Source: Phytophthora hibernalis
Taxonomy: Eukaryota > Oomycota > Peronosporomycetes > Peronosporales > Peronosporaceae
Length of the DNA: 64,000 nucleotides
Reading direction: 5' to 3'
Assembly (NCBI GenBank): GCA_012656075.1
Contig: JAAKBF010000221.1
Location: 868,001-932,000, forward strand
The notes below the pieces were generated by a model. It saw nothing but the letters and a program-made list of their open reading frames with translations, was not told where the DNA came from and made no database searches. Each line of letters begins with the position of its first letter. Within the stretch, counting starts at the first letter, position 1. Made by a program: the position numbers and the translations under genes. Shown here piece by piece: positions 36,601 through 47,098 of this stretch.

Positions 36601-38348
36601 TTAAGTAACTCCGATACCACACATGAGCTAGAAATGTGTTTACATTAGTGAGCGTCCCGCTAAACAGCAAGTATTCGTTACGATCACCATTACCAGAAGC
36701 AAATGTGATTCCAGGCGTTGGGTCAAGCGAAAGCACACCATTTTGGACCGACAAACTCACAGTCACTTCGTAGTCAAGGGCCATCTCATTTTCAGTATCA
36801 CTAATAGAAATGTCCGCGATTTCCAAAGTTTTGTCTTCTTCGCCAGAAACGAGAGCAGGCGCTACAATTTTCGGGTCGTTGTTCCACGTATTCACACTTA
36901 TGAATATAGACGCGTAGGACGAAGCCTGGTCTGTGATAAATGATACGGCTCGCCACCGACTTCCGTCGACATTTTTCCATTGTAGCCTCGCTGTGTGACT
37001 ACCCCCAGCAAGTGGCAGCACCATGCTCGCTCTCGCATTTTGATTCCACGAACACTTCCATCCACCAGAGACGATACATGCCGGTATGCGATGCCATCAA
37101 TTACCAGTCGAGCTTGTACGCGGTTCCAGGACTCATCTGTCCAACTGCTAAATTGTGGATTATCCATCTGTGATAGCGGTAAGTTGTAACTCAGAGAAAC
37201 TTGAGTTGCCTTGGGTAGTGTAAACTGAAGTATTGAATCCCCAACGTCCGACCATTCTCCGACAGGAGCCTGCTTGAATTGTTCTAAATTGTATACAGAC
37301 ACCGAGTCCATGCTCCATTCGCCAACAGCAGCTAAAATCCTCCCCATAGCAAATCCATCCAGCGCATTGGGAGAGGAATACCACGGACGACTGGAACCTA
37401 GAAGGGATTTCCAGCATATCACCGCACTGTATTCGCCCGGAAAAGATCCATAATAATGCTGCCCTGAAGCTGCACAGTTGACTTTTTGAATCCCTCCACA
37501 ATTGCATACGACCCCGTTTCTCGATAGCGCAGCCCATTTATCTCGAGCACCGTCTCAATTTCATCATGTGCCGCCGCATCTGTGTCCAGTCAGTCACAGC
37601 GCACAGTCAGCGAACACGACATCGTCTAGCAAAGCAAGCGCATACGAAGACAGAAGTGAGAAAACGAACCACGTGCGTACTGGACCAATTCGGGTCGGAC
37701 GGGCAACTGGTAGAAGAAACGTATCGTCGCCGGCTCCGACAAGCGAAAACTCACCTCCATGCCAGGTACAGCTTCCCACTTATTCACAGACAATAAAGAC
37801 AGCGCCGTGATCGGTTGCGTGTGCCACAGGAAGCGGTGTTGGGCCGACACGATCAGACTCCTCCCGCCGGCAAACCCGTCCAGGATATCACTCGCCACTG
37901 CCCACTTAAGTACGTGCAGTCCTCGCTTCCTCCATTGCAGCTTCACATCATGATGGCCTCTGGGCAGCTCCAGTACTAAATATCCACTGGCTATTGCCAC
38001 CAGCGGCTCTCGGTCGTCGACTGTCGTAGCTGATTGGCGATACGGAGAGCCGTCCACAGCCACACGGAAGGACAATTCACTCACTTGAGTCACTTGGACG
38101 CCTTCTGGCTGCTTGTCAGTCACGTGAGACACGGAAACGTCGTATGATATGAGCACTACGGCCTCGTTCAGTAGCTCTAAGTCAACTTTTGTGTCCGGGA
38201 CGTCCACCCACGAGTCCACTGGCGACTCAATTGACGCTGAAGTGAGCGGACTCGCGCACCACATGAGCTTGGGGGTGGCGCTCTGGGCGTCCGTCGGCCA
38301 CAGCAGCAGCAGCAGCGCGAACACGCAGCTCCTCCACAAGGCCATCAT
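11765..38348 (-). CDS. Giant multi-IPT/TIG-domain multi-pass membrane protein (about 8,800 codons)
   Basis: Minus-strand coding is continuous from ATG 38348 to TGA 11765, apart from about 35 short frame changes and at least one probable intron (about 37680-37580). Order: signal peptide (MMALWRSCVFALLLLLWPTD), N-terminal modules, cadherin/CSPG-like repeats (35750-37020), about sixty IPT/TIG domains (18300-35640), a cysteine-rich GCC2/GCC3-like stalk (16440-18290) with another IPT domain after it, a folded membrane-proximal region, 9-11 hydrophobic segments (12900-14450) and a cytosolic tail. Neighbouring open frames overlap by a few bases at most junctions, as one-base indels would give. It is treated as one gene because domain order, strand and repeat spacing are unbroken and because the indel density matches that of housekeeping neighbours. 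IPT domains are Ig-like folds of plexins, Met and fibrocystin; ligand and function are unknown here. A cluster of several adjacent genes cannot be wholly excluded. Confidence 0.75.
12620..14460 (-). other. Multi-pass membrane domain of the giant IPT protein
   Basis: Long hydrophobic segments in order: VFVGLFFVLGGMMTAGALIF, SVGVAMASMPIFSVVCSFYL, VGLCFLVFGLYLVVLGTRIF, then MIFASIMLGLFLVLMLEFSF, a YMFYVIVAQEII segment, LVSALNLIGGIM, a charged KKKVKEKEKAKDD loop, ILILIMMFFRN, IYLWYSLIILLFQLVTEVF, MMCTVHITGIVFFVVGIEIM and LLLAFILAASIFVKSLVLFL. That is 9-11 segments. I recognise no channel or receptor family. One-base frame changes at about 13968 and about 14600 connect the frames. Confidence 0.7.
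16440..18290 (-). other. Cysteine-rich GCC2/GCC3-like stalk of the giant IPT protein
   Basis: Repeated C-P-x-G-x(2-3)-C units, such as CPAGYICRQGTRT, CPTGHYCPNDVD, CPAGQYCPGVGN, CPSGHSCPGYGT, CPEGTWSPHTG and CPDGKFCPLGT, resemble the ephrin-receptor/TNFR-like cysteine-rich repeats found in protist surface proteins. At least 15 units lie between the IPT array and the membrane-proximal region. Several one-base frame changes cluster at 17050-17200. Confidence 0.75.
18300..35640 (-). other. Array of about sixty IPT/TIG domains
   Basis: The unit of about 90-97 residues repeats as I-x-P-x2-G-x3-GG-T-x-V-x-V-x-G-x2-F, C-x-FG, C-x2-P-P and V-S-x-NG-x-DF. Good examples: FVDYISPTHGPQTGGTVVTI (about 19300), IQDVVPAIGDIDGGTIVFLR (about 21480) and VTMATPSQGPITGGTHITLV (about 30050). 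Nine units fit in the unbroken 891-codon frame 32536-29861, so 17.3 kb gives about sixty. Towards the N terminus the units diverge and lose the GG. Confidence 0.8.
35750..38348 (-). other. N-terminal region of the giant IPT protein: signal peptide, repeated module, cadherin/CSPG-like repeats
   Basis: After the signal peptide (38348-38280) a module of about 200 residues appears about three times. It contains W-x2-VPG/VPD-x2-V, a Y-x-LPV strand, a DG-x2-YR turn, LQW, and the closing DGFAGGRSL / DGFAMGRIL. Then at 37020-35750 come repeats opening NDPKIVAP and NDPPQLIVP with DxD/DVDP calcium-binding-like acidic turns, typical of cadherin or CSPG-like repeats. An intron is likely at 37680-37580 (GTACG...CACAG). 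Confidence 0.6.
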
Positions 38349-38580
38349 GGCGAAAAGCCGCAAATCTTTTGTGAGTGATTGTCATCTGTAACGTTCTTTT
38401 AGAATGTCGTATGATTGGCTGAAATAGATTTTCAGTTTTGGCCAATCCAGTGGGCGTGTTTCAAGGCGGCCCCCTCGATCCGTTGGGGGACTAACGTACC
38501 GGGAGGCGCGTCGTTGGGTGGAAGCCAAGCAGCCACGGCAAGAGCGAGCAGCGCAGCGGAAGACGCACACGCAGAGGCAC
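38349..38580. promoter_or_regulatory. Bidirectional promoter region between the giant IPT gene and SPT6
   Basis: Only 232 bp separate the two divergent start codons, so both promoters must lie here or overlap the coding ends. ACTCACAAAAGATTT on the minus strand (about 38364-38378) and GTTTCAAGGCGG on the plus strand are candidate start regions. Neither is a clear initiator match. Confidence 0.45.
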
Positions 38581-41500
38581 ATGACCACGTCAGACGGTAG
38601 GTGCTCGCCCCCTCTGTGCCCTTCTTCTCGTGATATTTCCTCCTTCTCGTGATATTCTAGTGCGGGGGTCTAATTGAACCATTCCGCGTTTGTGCAGACG
38701 AGATGTTCGGGGCTGGGTCCCCCACAGTGTCCGACTCGGACTCGGACGCCGTTAAGCAGGAGAACAAGAGCAGCAAGAAGCGCAAGATCAGCAGTAAGAG
38801 CAAGGGAAAGAGCAAGAGCAAGCAGGCCAAACGGGCTGCGAGCGACAACGAGGACGACAAGGTGGGCTGCTGACCCTCTTTGGTGGGATATTACTATACA
38901 GAGGTCGCTAACTATTGACCATTGGAGCAGAAGTCCAAGTCGTTTATTGATGATATGGCGTCGGAGAGCGACGACGGAGAAGGCGGCGCCGACTCGGATG
39001 ACGACGACGACGAGGAGGACGAGGGCGAGGACCGCAACGAGTACGAAAACGACGGTTTCGTGGTGGACGACTCTGACGAGGGCTCTGGCAAGGAGACGGG
39101 TGAGTTCGGTCTCTATTAGGGACGACCTACCGGTACTGTAGAGAGAGTCTCTGACGCTGTGTGGACGCCTTGCAGCTCGCCACAAACGTCGACGTCGTAA
39201 GAAAGAGAAGAAGCTCAAACGCCTGAAACAGAAGGTGGAGGAGATCGACGACGAAGATCTCATGCTCGTGCGCGAGAACATGGGCATGGACACGGGCCCC
39301 GCCCGCAGTGACAGTGAAGACGAGGACTCGGGCCGCTCCTCGCGCAAGGTGAAGAGCGAGGACGACTCGGGCCTCATGTCACGCGAACTCAGCTACCGCA
39401 TGTTTGGCGACTCGGACGAGGAGGAGGAAGACTCGGCCCCTGCACGCGCGAACAACTATCTCGGCAACGATGAGTACGAAAGTGACGACATTGATGAGTT
39501 CATCGTGGACGACGACGAGGAAGGACGCGAGGGACCACGTCGCCGCCGCAAACAGGAACCTATCCCGGCGTCGATGCAAGGACCGTCGGTCTACCAGATG
39601 GGGAAGCCGAGGAGCTCTTCGGCGACATGGATGGATTTTGGAGGCTACGAGCGGCAAGCTCCCTCCTGAGGAAACGCCTACGAAGTCCAGGAAGGCGATC
39701 TTGCTGGATAAGTTCGAACCGAGTGTGCTGAAGGAGCACATGATGACCTCGGACGTCATTGCTGTGCGCGATAATGATCTACCAGAGCGGTACCAGTACA
39801 TTTACAAAAACCGCGAGTTCCCGGATGCAGAGGACCGCGCTGAAGAATCCGAGTGGATCAGTGACTTTATTATCAAGAACCTTGAGCGAAGAAATCAGCG
39901 CAGCTCCGCCCCATCGCGCGGTGAAATTGTGTCGGCGATTGATACCGTTTTGCGCTTTTACCACGACGAGAAGCTTGAGCCTGCTTTCGTCCAGCGTTAC
40001 TGCAAGGAGTACTGGAAAGTTGTCGGACTGCACACGGAAAATTTGTATGAGATTCTCGATCTCGATATTAAGTGGGATAAGCTGGAGCGCAAACGCAGGT
40101 CTTTCCAGAGCGGCATTCAGCGCGTGGTTGACTCCTCAAATGCTAGGGAGTCGGCTTTCGTTCGCAGATGCTACGAGCAATTGTTCAGCACTCCCGATGA
40201 GAAGATATACAAGGATTTGTCAGAGTTCTTTGCATTAGATGCGCAGGAATCGAGTGGCCAGGACAAGGAGAGCACAGATCACAAGTATCGCCGCCCTGTT
40301 CGCCGCACGTTCTATCAGATCTGCACAAAGGCTGGGTTGCGCCCGGTGTCTCTCGCATTCACGATGAATGCATCGGTACTTGGTGGTGTTGTGGCTGGCG
40401 TAGAGCACGAAGAATCCATTCGCGACGTCCCGACTCCGGAAGAGAGCCCCGGCGTTCTGGCTCAGAAGTACACGACAAAAGAATTTCCGACTGTTGATGA
40501 CGTGATGAAAGGTGCTCGTCACATTGCCGCCAGCAAGGTGGCTGCTGAACCAAATGTTCGTAGGTGTATCCGTGAACTGTACCGTCAGAACGCTGTTTTG
40601 AGCACGGAAGCAACTACCAAGGGTCGCGAGGAAATCGACGAGTTCCACTTCTGCCACGGTCTGCAGTATATCGAAAAGATGCCTGTTCTTGATGTTTTTG
40701 AGGCAGGTGATTTGTGGCTAAAGATTGCTCGAGCTGAGAAGGAGGGGTTGCTTAAGCTTACCATCATCAATGAGAAGGCTCAGGATCTGATGGATCCGCT
40801 GGAGCCAATCTATTTGTCCACCGCCAATGACTCCGACGAGGAATGGCAGAGCCAACGCCACCTTGTTCTCCAGGAAGCGATTAACAGTTTCATGATCTTA
40901 TCGTTTGAGAACGAGCTAAAGCGCGATTTGACGGTGGCTTCTCGCGATGTAGTCGTGAAAAGATGCGGAAATGCGATGCGTGAACGGTTGTCTGTCCGTC
41001 CATATGAACCAACTGATGGAGTGGACCCGTTCATCGTTTCGATTTGGGTAGAGAGCGGAATGGATTCGATTGCACACATCGTGGCCCTTGATGTGAATGG
41101 GGAGCTCGTGGATAAGACGGAGGGATACTGCAAACGCGACGTGCCTAGTATCCAGAAGCTATCTGCTACGTTGCTGAAGTTCCTGACAGAGCACGCACAA
41201 ACGCACGTTGTGGTTGTTAATGTTTCGGCCGGGATGAAGTGTATGGACATGGGTGGAGTGGTTGATGAAGTTCGTCGTTTGCTGGGCCGAGATGACGCTT
41301 CTCGTTTCGGAAATGGCGATGGGCACGACTTTCTAGACATTGTCTTTTTGAAAGACGATGTTCCGAACATGTTCAGTCGGTCGAAGCGGGCTGAGCAAGA
41401 GTTCCCGGAGGAATCCGAGTATGTGCGTGGAGCAGTTGCACTTGGTCGTTATCTCAGGAATCCTGCGTCTGAGCTCTGTGCGATGTGGGGCAACGTTGCC

Positions 41501-43431
41501 ATGAATGAGCCAAGTCGCGGTCGCGAACTACTTTACTTAAACGTCCACATGATGCAACACTCGTTGGTGAAGGACCTACTTCTAAAGGAGTACGACCGTG
41601 TTTTCGTTCACGCGATTAACAAATTCGGTGTCGATATTAATTTGCTGGCGAATCACAAGCATACATCATATCAGCTGCAATTTATTTGTGGTTTGGGCCC
41701 CGTGAAGGCAGCGTCCGTACTGGACAAAGTACGTGCCAAGAACTACGTTGAACGCCGCCAAGAGCTCCTGTCGAAGGGCTACGTCGGAAAGATTGTGTAC
41801 CGCAACTGTGCTGGCTTCATCCGTATCCGAGAGCGTGACGCGTTGCGTGAAGCTCCGTTGAATCCGCTAGATGACACGCGCATCCACCCAGAAAGCTACT
41901 ACATGGCAGTGAAAATTTGTGGTGATGCAAACAACAACTCAACGATTGATATGTACGACCCGAACCACTACTCCTATGCTGTGGAGGACACAATGTACCA
42001 ATCAGCGTCGGCGATTCGAAGCAGAAACGCTCCTCCAAACACTCGGCTCGGCGATGCAGAAATTCAAGATGTTTTGTCCGAGCTCGACCTCTCTGCGTAT
42101 GCTGGTCGACTGGAGCTCCAAAAGAAGGGTCCGAAGCTGCTCACACTCGAATACATTAAACGCGAGTTGCGATACCCCTACTTTGACAAGCGTGCAAAGT
42201 ATCAGGTGCCGAAGGATGAAGATCTCTTCTTCTTGCTCAACGGTGAGACGAGGGAGACGTTGCGCGTCGGCATGATTGTTCCTGCTACGCTGTTGCATAT
42301 GTCAGGTGATGAATTTGTTCGCGTTCGTTTGCAAAGCGGTATGCGTTCAAGTTTGCATCGCGAGCGACTGCCAGACTATTTGGTGGATGTGCGGCCTCAG
42401 ACTTTCCCGAAGGGAATTACAGTGAACGCTAAGATTCTAGCGATCCAGGCGGATCGTGAGGGGCGATACGAGCTGCAGCTTGGGTGCAACCGTCGCTCTC
42501 TTATCGATATGTCGATGTGCTTCTACCCGGATCTGTTCCCTCGATACACGAATGGGAAACTAGTTGAGACCGATAGTATGGAGCGCGTGGATCGTCTATT
42601 GAATGAACCCCCTGTCGAAGAAGAAAAGGCGACAACGTTCACTCAAGCCGTGCGTCCAGGCAGTCACCCGTCAAGGCGTAAAAAACGTCAGATTGCGCAC
42701 CCTTTGTTCCGTAACATCAGCTGTCATACAGCGATGCAGTATCTGCGAGAGCAACCTGTTGGAGAGGTGGTTATCCGACCGAGTACGCTGGTACGGACCA
42801 TCTCACGCTAACGTGGAAGATGCTCGATGGTGTGTATCGTCACTTCGATATCCAAGAAAAAGACAAACCTTCGGAAGCTCGCATTGGCCAGACACTGATT
42901 ATCAAGGAAGAGAAGTATGAGAACATTGACGAGCTGATTGCTCGATTCGTGGACCCCATGAACAGTTTGGTGGAGGATGTTGTGCGCTACAAGTACTACA
43001 TGAGCGGACTGAAGGAAAACGTTGAGGAGGATTTGATCAAGCAGAAGAAAGAACACCCGTCACGCATTCCGTACGCTCTCCACGTGTATAGCAAGTTCCC
43101 GGGCTGCTTCTCGATCACGTATGTTGCTCGCGAAACGCCCCGCAGTTGCCACGTGGAGGTCAAGTCGGGAGGTTTCCGGTTTTTCGGTCGCATTGAGTCG
43201 TCTATCTTGCCGACGCTGTCGCAGGCGCTGCAGTTTTTCAAGATGAAGGCACTTGTGGCTCCGGCGTCGGTTTCATCCCGCCCCGCTTCCTACCAGCGCA
43301 ATGATAGCAGCAGTGGGCCGTTCGCTCAGCAGCGTTCGAGTGCGCCGTATTCAGGGAGCGGAGGGCGTCCCCGCCAGAGTTCGCGTTGGGATGATCGCCG
43401 TGGAGGCGATGATGGCGGTCGTCGTTGGTAA
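38581..43431 (+). CDS. SPT6: Transcription elongation factor SPT6 (histone chaperone)
   Basis: SPT6 travels with RNA polymerase II and reassembles nucleosomes. Exons: 38581-38596 (only 16 nt), 38698-38861, 38931-39099, 39176-43431; all three introns are GT-AG and in frame, giving about 1,535 residues. Parts in order: acidic serine/lysine-rich N terminus, DEEF-like acidic blocks, the helical core, an YqgF/RNase H-like domain (about 41020-41340), helix-hairpin-helix region (CGLGPVKAASVLDKVRAKNY, about 41690), S1 domain (about 42250-42400), tandem SH2 (HPLFRNISCHTAMQYLREQP to about 43260), and an Arg/Gly/Ser tail. Three one-base frame changes disrupt conserved sequence: about 39602 (GGGG run), about 39633 and about 42790 (between PST and GTDHLTLTWKM). 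All are read as sequence errors. It is divergent from the giant IPT gene. Confidence 0.93.
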
Positions 43432-43946
43432 GTCCTCGAGCGGACACGCATATGCCTTCACGGTTTATAGGACGAAAGCGGGGTGCGCAGTCTACCGCGA
43501 GGCGGGATACCACCAGATAAACTCGCATGCTGATGCTTCGCGGAAGACAACCAGAAAAATAAAATAAAAACTGCGGCACTCGATTATATTTTTGAGCATC
43601 ATATTTATTGACAGTGGTGACGGTGCAACTATTAATACATGTATATAGCCTATACTTTATAGGTGAGCGTATTAATACCGGATACTATTAATACACCGCT
43701 CACTATTATTACTAAGTATAATTAGTCTGACCCAGAAATCCAAACTTTAGATTTGATATTGTGATAACAATATTTACATTTGATTGAAAGTAAGATCATG
43801 ATTGGCTTCGGCTCGGTGAGATCTGTCTAAATCCGCTGTATTTGTGCTCTTTTGAGCTCTTCAGGAAAGTTTTGTCGTCCGTGGTGTCACGAAAAGTACA
43901 GAATATGACTATAATAATATATTCGAAGCACGACTATTAATAATTA
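43432..43946. other. Intergenic AT-rich DNA with a hairpin related to the Harbinger ends
   Basis: No gene. 43662-43704 contains GTGAGCG-TATTAATA followed by TATTAATACACCGCTCAC, an imperfect inverted repeat. Its right arm ACACCGCTCACT differs by one base from the right end of the neighbouring Harbinger element (ACACCGTTCACT). TAATTAGTCTGAC at 43719-43731 recurs immediately outside the right end of that element (47094-47106). Confidence 0.5.
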
Positions 43947-44676
43947 GAGTGAACGGTGAAGCAAAACCGGTTCACATGTTGTTTGGCATGGGCTTGATGT
44001 TCCTCCTGCCAGCCTGGTTGAGTTATTTCTGCACCTCCTTCACCATCAACTGACACTGCCAGGCGCAAGAATACGACGTTGGAGTCCAGCGTCGTAAATG
44101 TATTCTTGCTCGTCCCATTTTCCCCTGTTTATTGCCAGATATTAACGACCAAAGCCGGATAATTAAGCTACAAGAATTGATCAGTACATCGACTAATTAC
44201 TTAATTATGAAAAGGGTATCTACTACCGGTACCTACATTAGTACTATATTGGTAATAGTTTTCAAATCTACTACTGTTAAAACGTGTATTATTTTTATTC
44301 TTTTAAAAAAATTAAATACATGCATTATAAAAGCGTAATGTTTTGCGAGTATGTGCCTTCAAGTGGGTTACCATCGATTCGATGGTACTGTAGCCCAAAA
44401 ATGATCTACTGCGGCCCTTGTTCAAGTGCAGAACGCCTTCCGGACAGCGCAAACATATCGTGGGTAGGGTAAGAAGCTGATGGACCAGCAGCCATCCACT
44501 CTCGCAGATAACTGTGTGCTGAAGCACGTCCAAGCAGCAACTTGTTCTGGACCACCAGTTCAATGCTCCTGCACACGCACTCCAGCACACGCACTCAAGC
44601 ACCGTTGCCACACGCAAGTTCGCGCTGATGCAGTTATCCGACGACGCCGAAGCAGTCGAGAGCGCTGTCCCCCTTC

Positions 44677-45573
44677 ATGGTGCAGTTGCCGTTGGCAATG
44701 CCAATGGCATGGTCCGACATGTTGCCCGCGCAGGTGACAGGCGCTTCTGCCCCCACGCCGCCACCTCCGCCAGCGCATGCAACCAAGACGGCAGCAACTC
44801 CTGAGTCAGCGAAGGCCAAATCAGACCGAGGCCCGAGAGGTGCCAGCGACCCAGCGCCCTCGTCAAGTAGAAAGGGAAGGCGCCAGCCAGGCGTACGAAG
44901 TGGACCAACAGCATGATAGGCGAGCTGTTGCGCTTGCGGTTTGCGGACGGCGACGTCAAGAGGCGTCTTGAAGCAGACTATACGATGACAAAGAAGGCAC
45001 TTGCGTGGCAACATTTTGCCAGCGTACTGTCACAGTCTCTCGGCGTCGTCCTGACTCACGACCAGGTAAGCGGAACGTTCGGGATCCGGGACGGATGGTT
45101 TCATAAATTCTAACTATTACTGCTTGGTGGATTTGGTGTTGCAGGTTTCGCTTAAGTATAGGAAGCTGAAGTGTCTGTTCCGAAAGGAAAAGCGAGAGCA
45201 TCACCAGACCGGTAATACAGCTAGAGAGAGCGAAATGGACGGAGAGCTTTGGGCCATTCTTAGCGATGCTTTTGGGGGCCGCGTGGGAATTAGTGGTGAA
45301 GTACTTCTGGATTCAACTCAACAGCTGACGAAGAGGACGAGGAACCCGACGCTACAAAGGATCAAGGAGCTTCCAAGCAGAAGGCCCCAGCTAGCAACGG
45401 CGTTGCAAGGTGGCATGGAGGCCATAGCGGCATCACTCGGGACCTGCTCAACAGCAGACGAGAATCTGCGTTCACTGGCAGAGCTGCTGCAGCAACAGCA
45501 AAATGATAACCGCCGATTCCAAGAGATGCAGCTTCAGCTCCTCAAGGAGTTGGTGGCTCAGCAAAAGGAGTAG
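44677..45573 (+). CDS. MYB/SANT-like DNA-binding protein of the Harbinger element
   Basis: In Harbinger elements this second protein helps bring the transposase to the nucleus and to the ends of the element. The DNA-binding region starts RTKWTNSMIGELLRLRF (about 44892-44942), continues ...DYTMTKKALAWQHFASVLSQ... to the splice site, then VSLKYRKLKCLFRKEKRE after it. The intron 45066-45144 is GT-AG, phase 0. The C terminus is a glutamine-rich coiled coil (LAELLQQQQNDNRRFQEMQL). The upstream Pro/Ser-rich segment from ATG 44677 lies in another frame and joins at about 44885-44900 only through a one-base change, so the start is uncertain. Confidence 0.75.
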
Positions 45574-45642
45574 TTTCATTCTGCTCGTATTACTGGCGGC
45601 TGCCTGCTATCACGTGACTCTACCCTACTGCTAAGAGGTCTG

Positions 45643-46811
45643 CTATATCATCGCGCTTCGTGATTCCTTGCTGGTGCGAGATTGGCTGCTCTGTTTCATG
45701 GGGTCGTCGGCAACACTGGCTGGGGCAAAGTGTAGAAGAGGATCCTCTCCGTCGACTAGCATGTTATCATGCACGAGAGTGAGCAAGTTATGTAGGACTA
45801 CACACCCGATAATAATATTGCACACAGTTGCCGAGGACTTTTGTTCCACTTTGCCTAGAAGAACACGGAAGCGGTTTTTGAGTCGTCCAAATGCGCACTC
45901 AACCACCATGCGAGTCCGTGAGTGCGCCAGGTTGTAAACTCGCTTGCGACGGTTTTCCACTGCTTCGGCTTCGGGGAAAGGAGTCAGCATGTGACCCCAT
46001 ATCTTGTAGCCTGCATCGGCAACCAAGTGCTTTCCTGGCGGGATGAAGCTTGATAGACTGTGACATACACAGCAAAACTCACGTTAAGCTTAGCATCAGT
46101 TTTAATAGCGAGCTAGCAATAGAGACATGTATCTTACCGCTTCCGCACTGCCGATCCGTTCCACAAGGACTGGTCGTTTTCGACCCAGAGCGAATGGAAA
46201 TCGAGCGAAATAGTCCACAATGATCGACGATAGCTTGCGCATTTACAGCAGGAAAGTTCTTCCGACAGTACCAGCCCTCGAAATCATGAGGGCGTGCAAT
46301 TCGAACGAGTGTTCCATCGATAGCGCCAACCGTTCCCGGAAACCCAGCAGTGGTGAAGAAGCCTTCCTCGATGGCAGCTGCCTCGTCCGCCAACGGCATG
46401 GTGACAAACGTTCTGGCCATAGCGCTAAGCACAGCAAGAGTCTCGTTGATATAAACCACACCAGGAGACCTTGAAATGACCAGCGCCGATGCCGCCTGGT
46501 CCATGGTACCACCTTGAGCTAGATACATCATGGTCAGCGCAACACGCTTGATTGGCTTGTGCTTGCAGTTAGGACCGGGCCCGTGACCTCACGCTGCACA
46601 CACCAGCTCGTAGATGCGCAAGAACGACTTCCTGTCGCAGCGTAGCTTCTTGCGAAACCAGCCTGTGCCCGGCGTACGGAGAGCATCTTCAAATGCACGC
46701 GCAGGAAACATCATGGGCGGCCCAGGAGGTTGCCGAAGGCCACGCTTGTCTGCGGCCACTACTACATGCACCTACGACGACAGCGATAATGGCAGCGGAT
46801 ATGTCGTCCAT
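45643..46811 (-). pseudogene. PIF/Harbinger DDE transposase, interrupted
   Basis: From ATG 46811 the protein shows the N-terminal helical region (GWFRKKLRCDRKSFLRIYEL), the first catalytic Asp in GAIDGTLVRIARP (about 46330), the second in LVADAGYKIWG (about 46010) and the catalytic Glu in VVECAFGRLKNRFR (about 45900), so all three DDE residues are present. An intron fits at 46137-46058 (GTAAG...CACAG). Defects: a frame change near 46770, an in-frame TGA at 46589-46591 (a CGA-to-TGA transition would explain it), and a frame change in the AAAA run near 46172 inside the conserved SGSxNDQSLWNGS block. The A-run break may be a sequence error; the TGA looks like real decay. Confidence 0.8.
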
Positions 46812-47098
46812 GGCACAATTGTTCTCTGGCTAGCACACCTCGTGGAGCTGTTCCCAGAACAAGTGGTTCAGAACGCGAACTTGCCGAATTGGTACACTGT
46901 ACCAGTTTGTTTTTGACCAATTAGATGAGATTTTGTGTTTTGCAGACACAGAACGCGTTCTCCACCTGAACAGGGCCTGTACACAAGTCAATGCAATGCA
47001 GGCATCGATGCACTGACATGTGTACATGTTAACTGTCTCTTTAAAGCCAGGCGAATAACCCTATATCCTGAAAAGCAACTACACCGTTCACTCTAATT

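Larger units (their letters stand above)
43947..47093. mobile_element. PIF/Harbinger transposon, about 3.15 kb, with MYB-like and DDE transposase genes
   Basis: The ends carry inverted GAGTGAACGGTG (43947-43958 and 47082-47093), both flanked by TAATTA (43941-43946 and 47094-47099), which includes the TWA-type target typical of this superfamily. Inside lie a plus-strand MYB/SANT-like gene and a minus-strand DDE transposase in convergent orientation, the two-gene content that defines Harbinger. The 5' 700 bp (43960-44670) is AT-rich and non-coding. The transposase is damaged, so this copy is probably not autonomous. Confidence 0.85.

Noticed and set aside
11765..38348. About thirty separate minus-strand genes, one per open frame
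   Set aside because: Neighbouring frames overlap by a few bases, continue the same repeat unit across the break and lack own starts and spacers; one-base indels explain them.
38674..39141. Arg/Thr-rich plus-strand ORF and its minus-strand partner over the start of SPT6
   Set aside because: They are other-frame readings of the acidic, serine-rich SPT6 N terminus; the spliced SPT6 frame is clearly coding.
44132..44338. Short AT-rich ORFs inside the left part of the Harbinger element
   Set aside because: Composition-driven, no family signal; this part of the element is non-coding.
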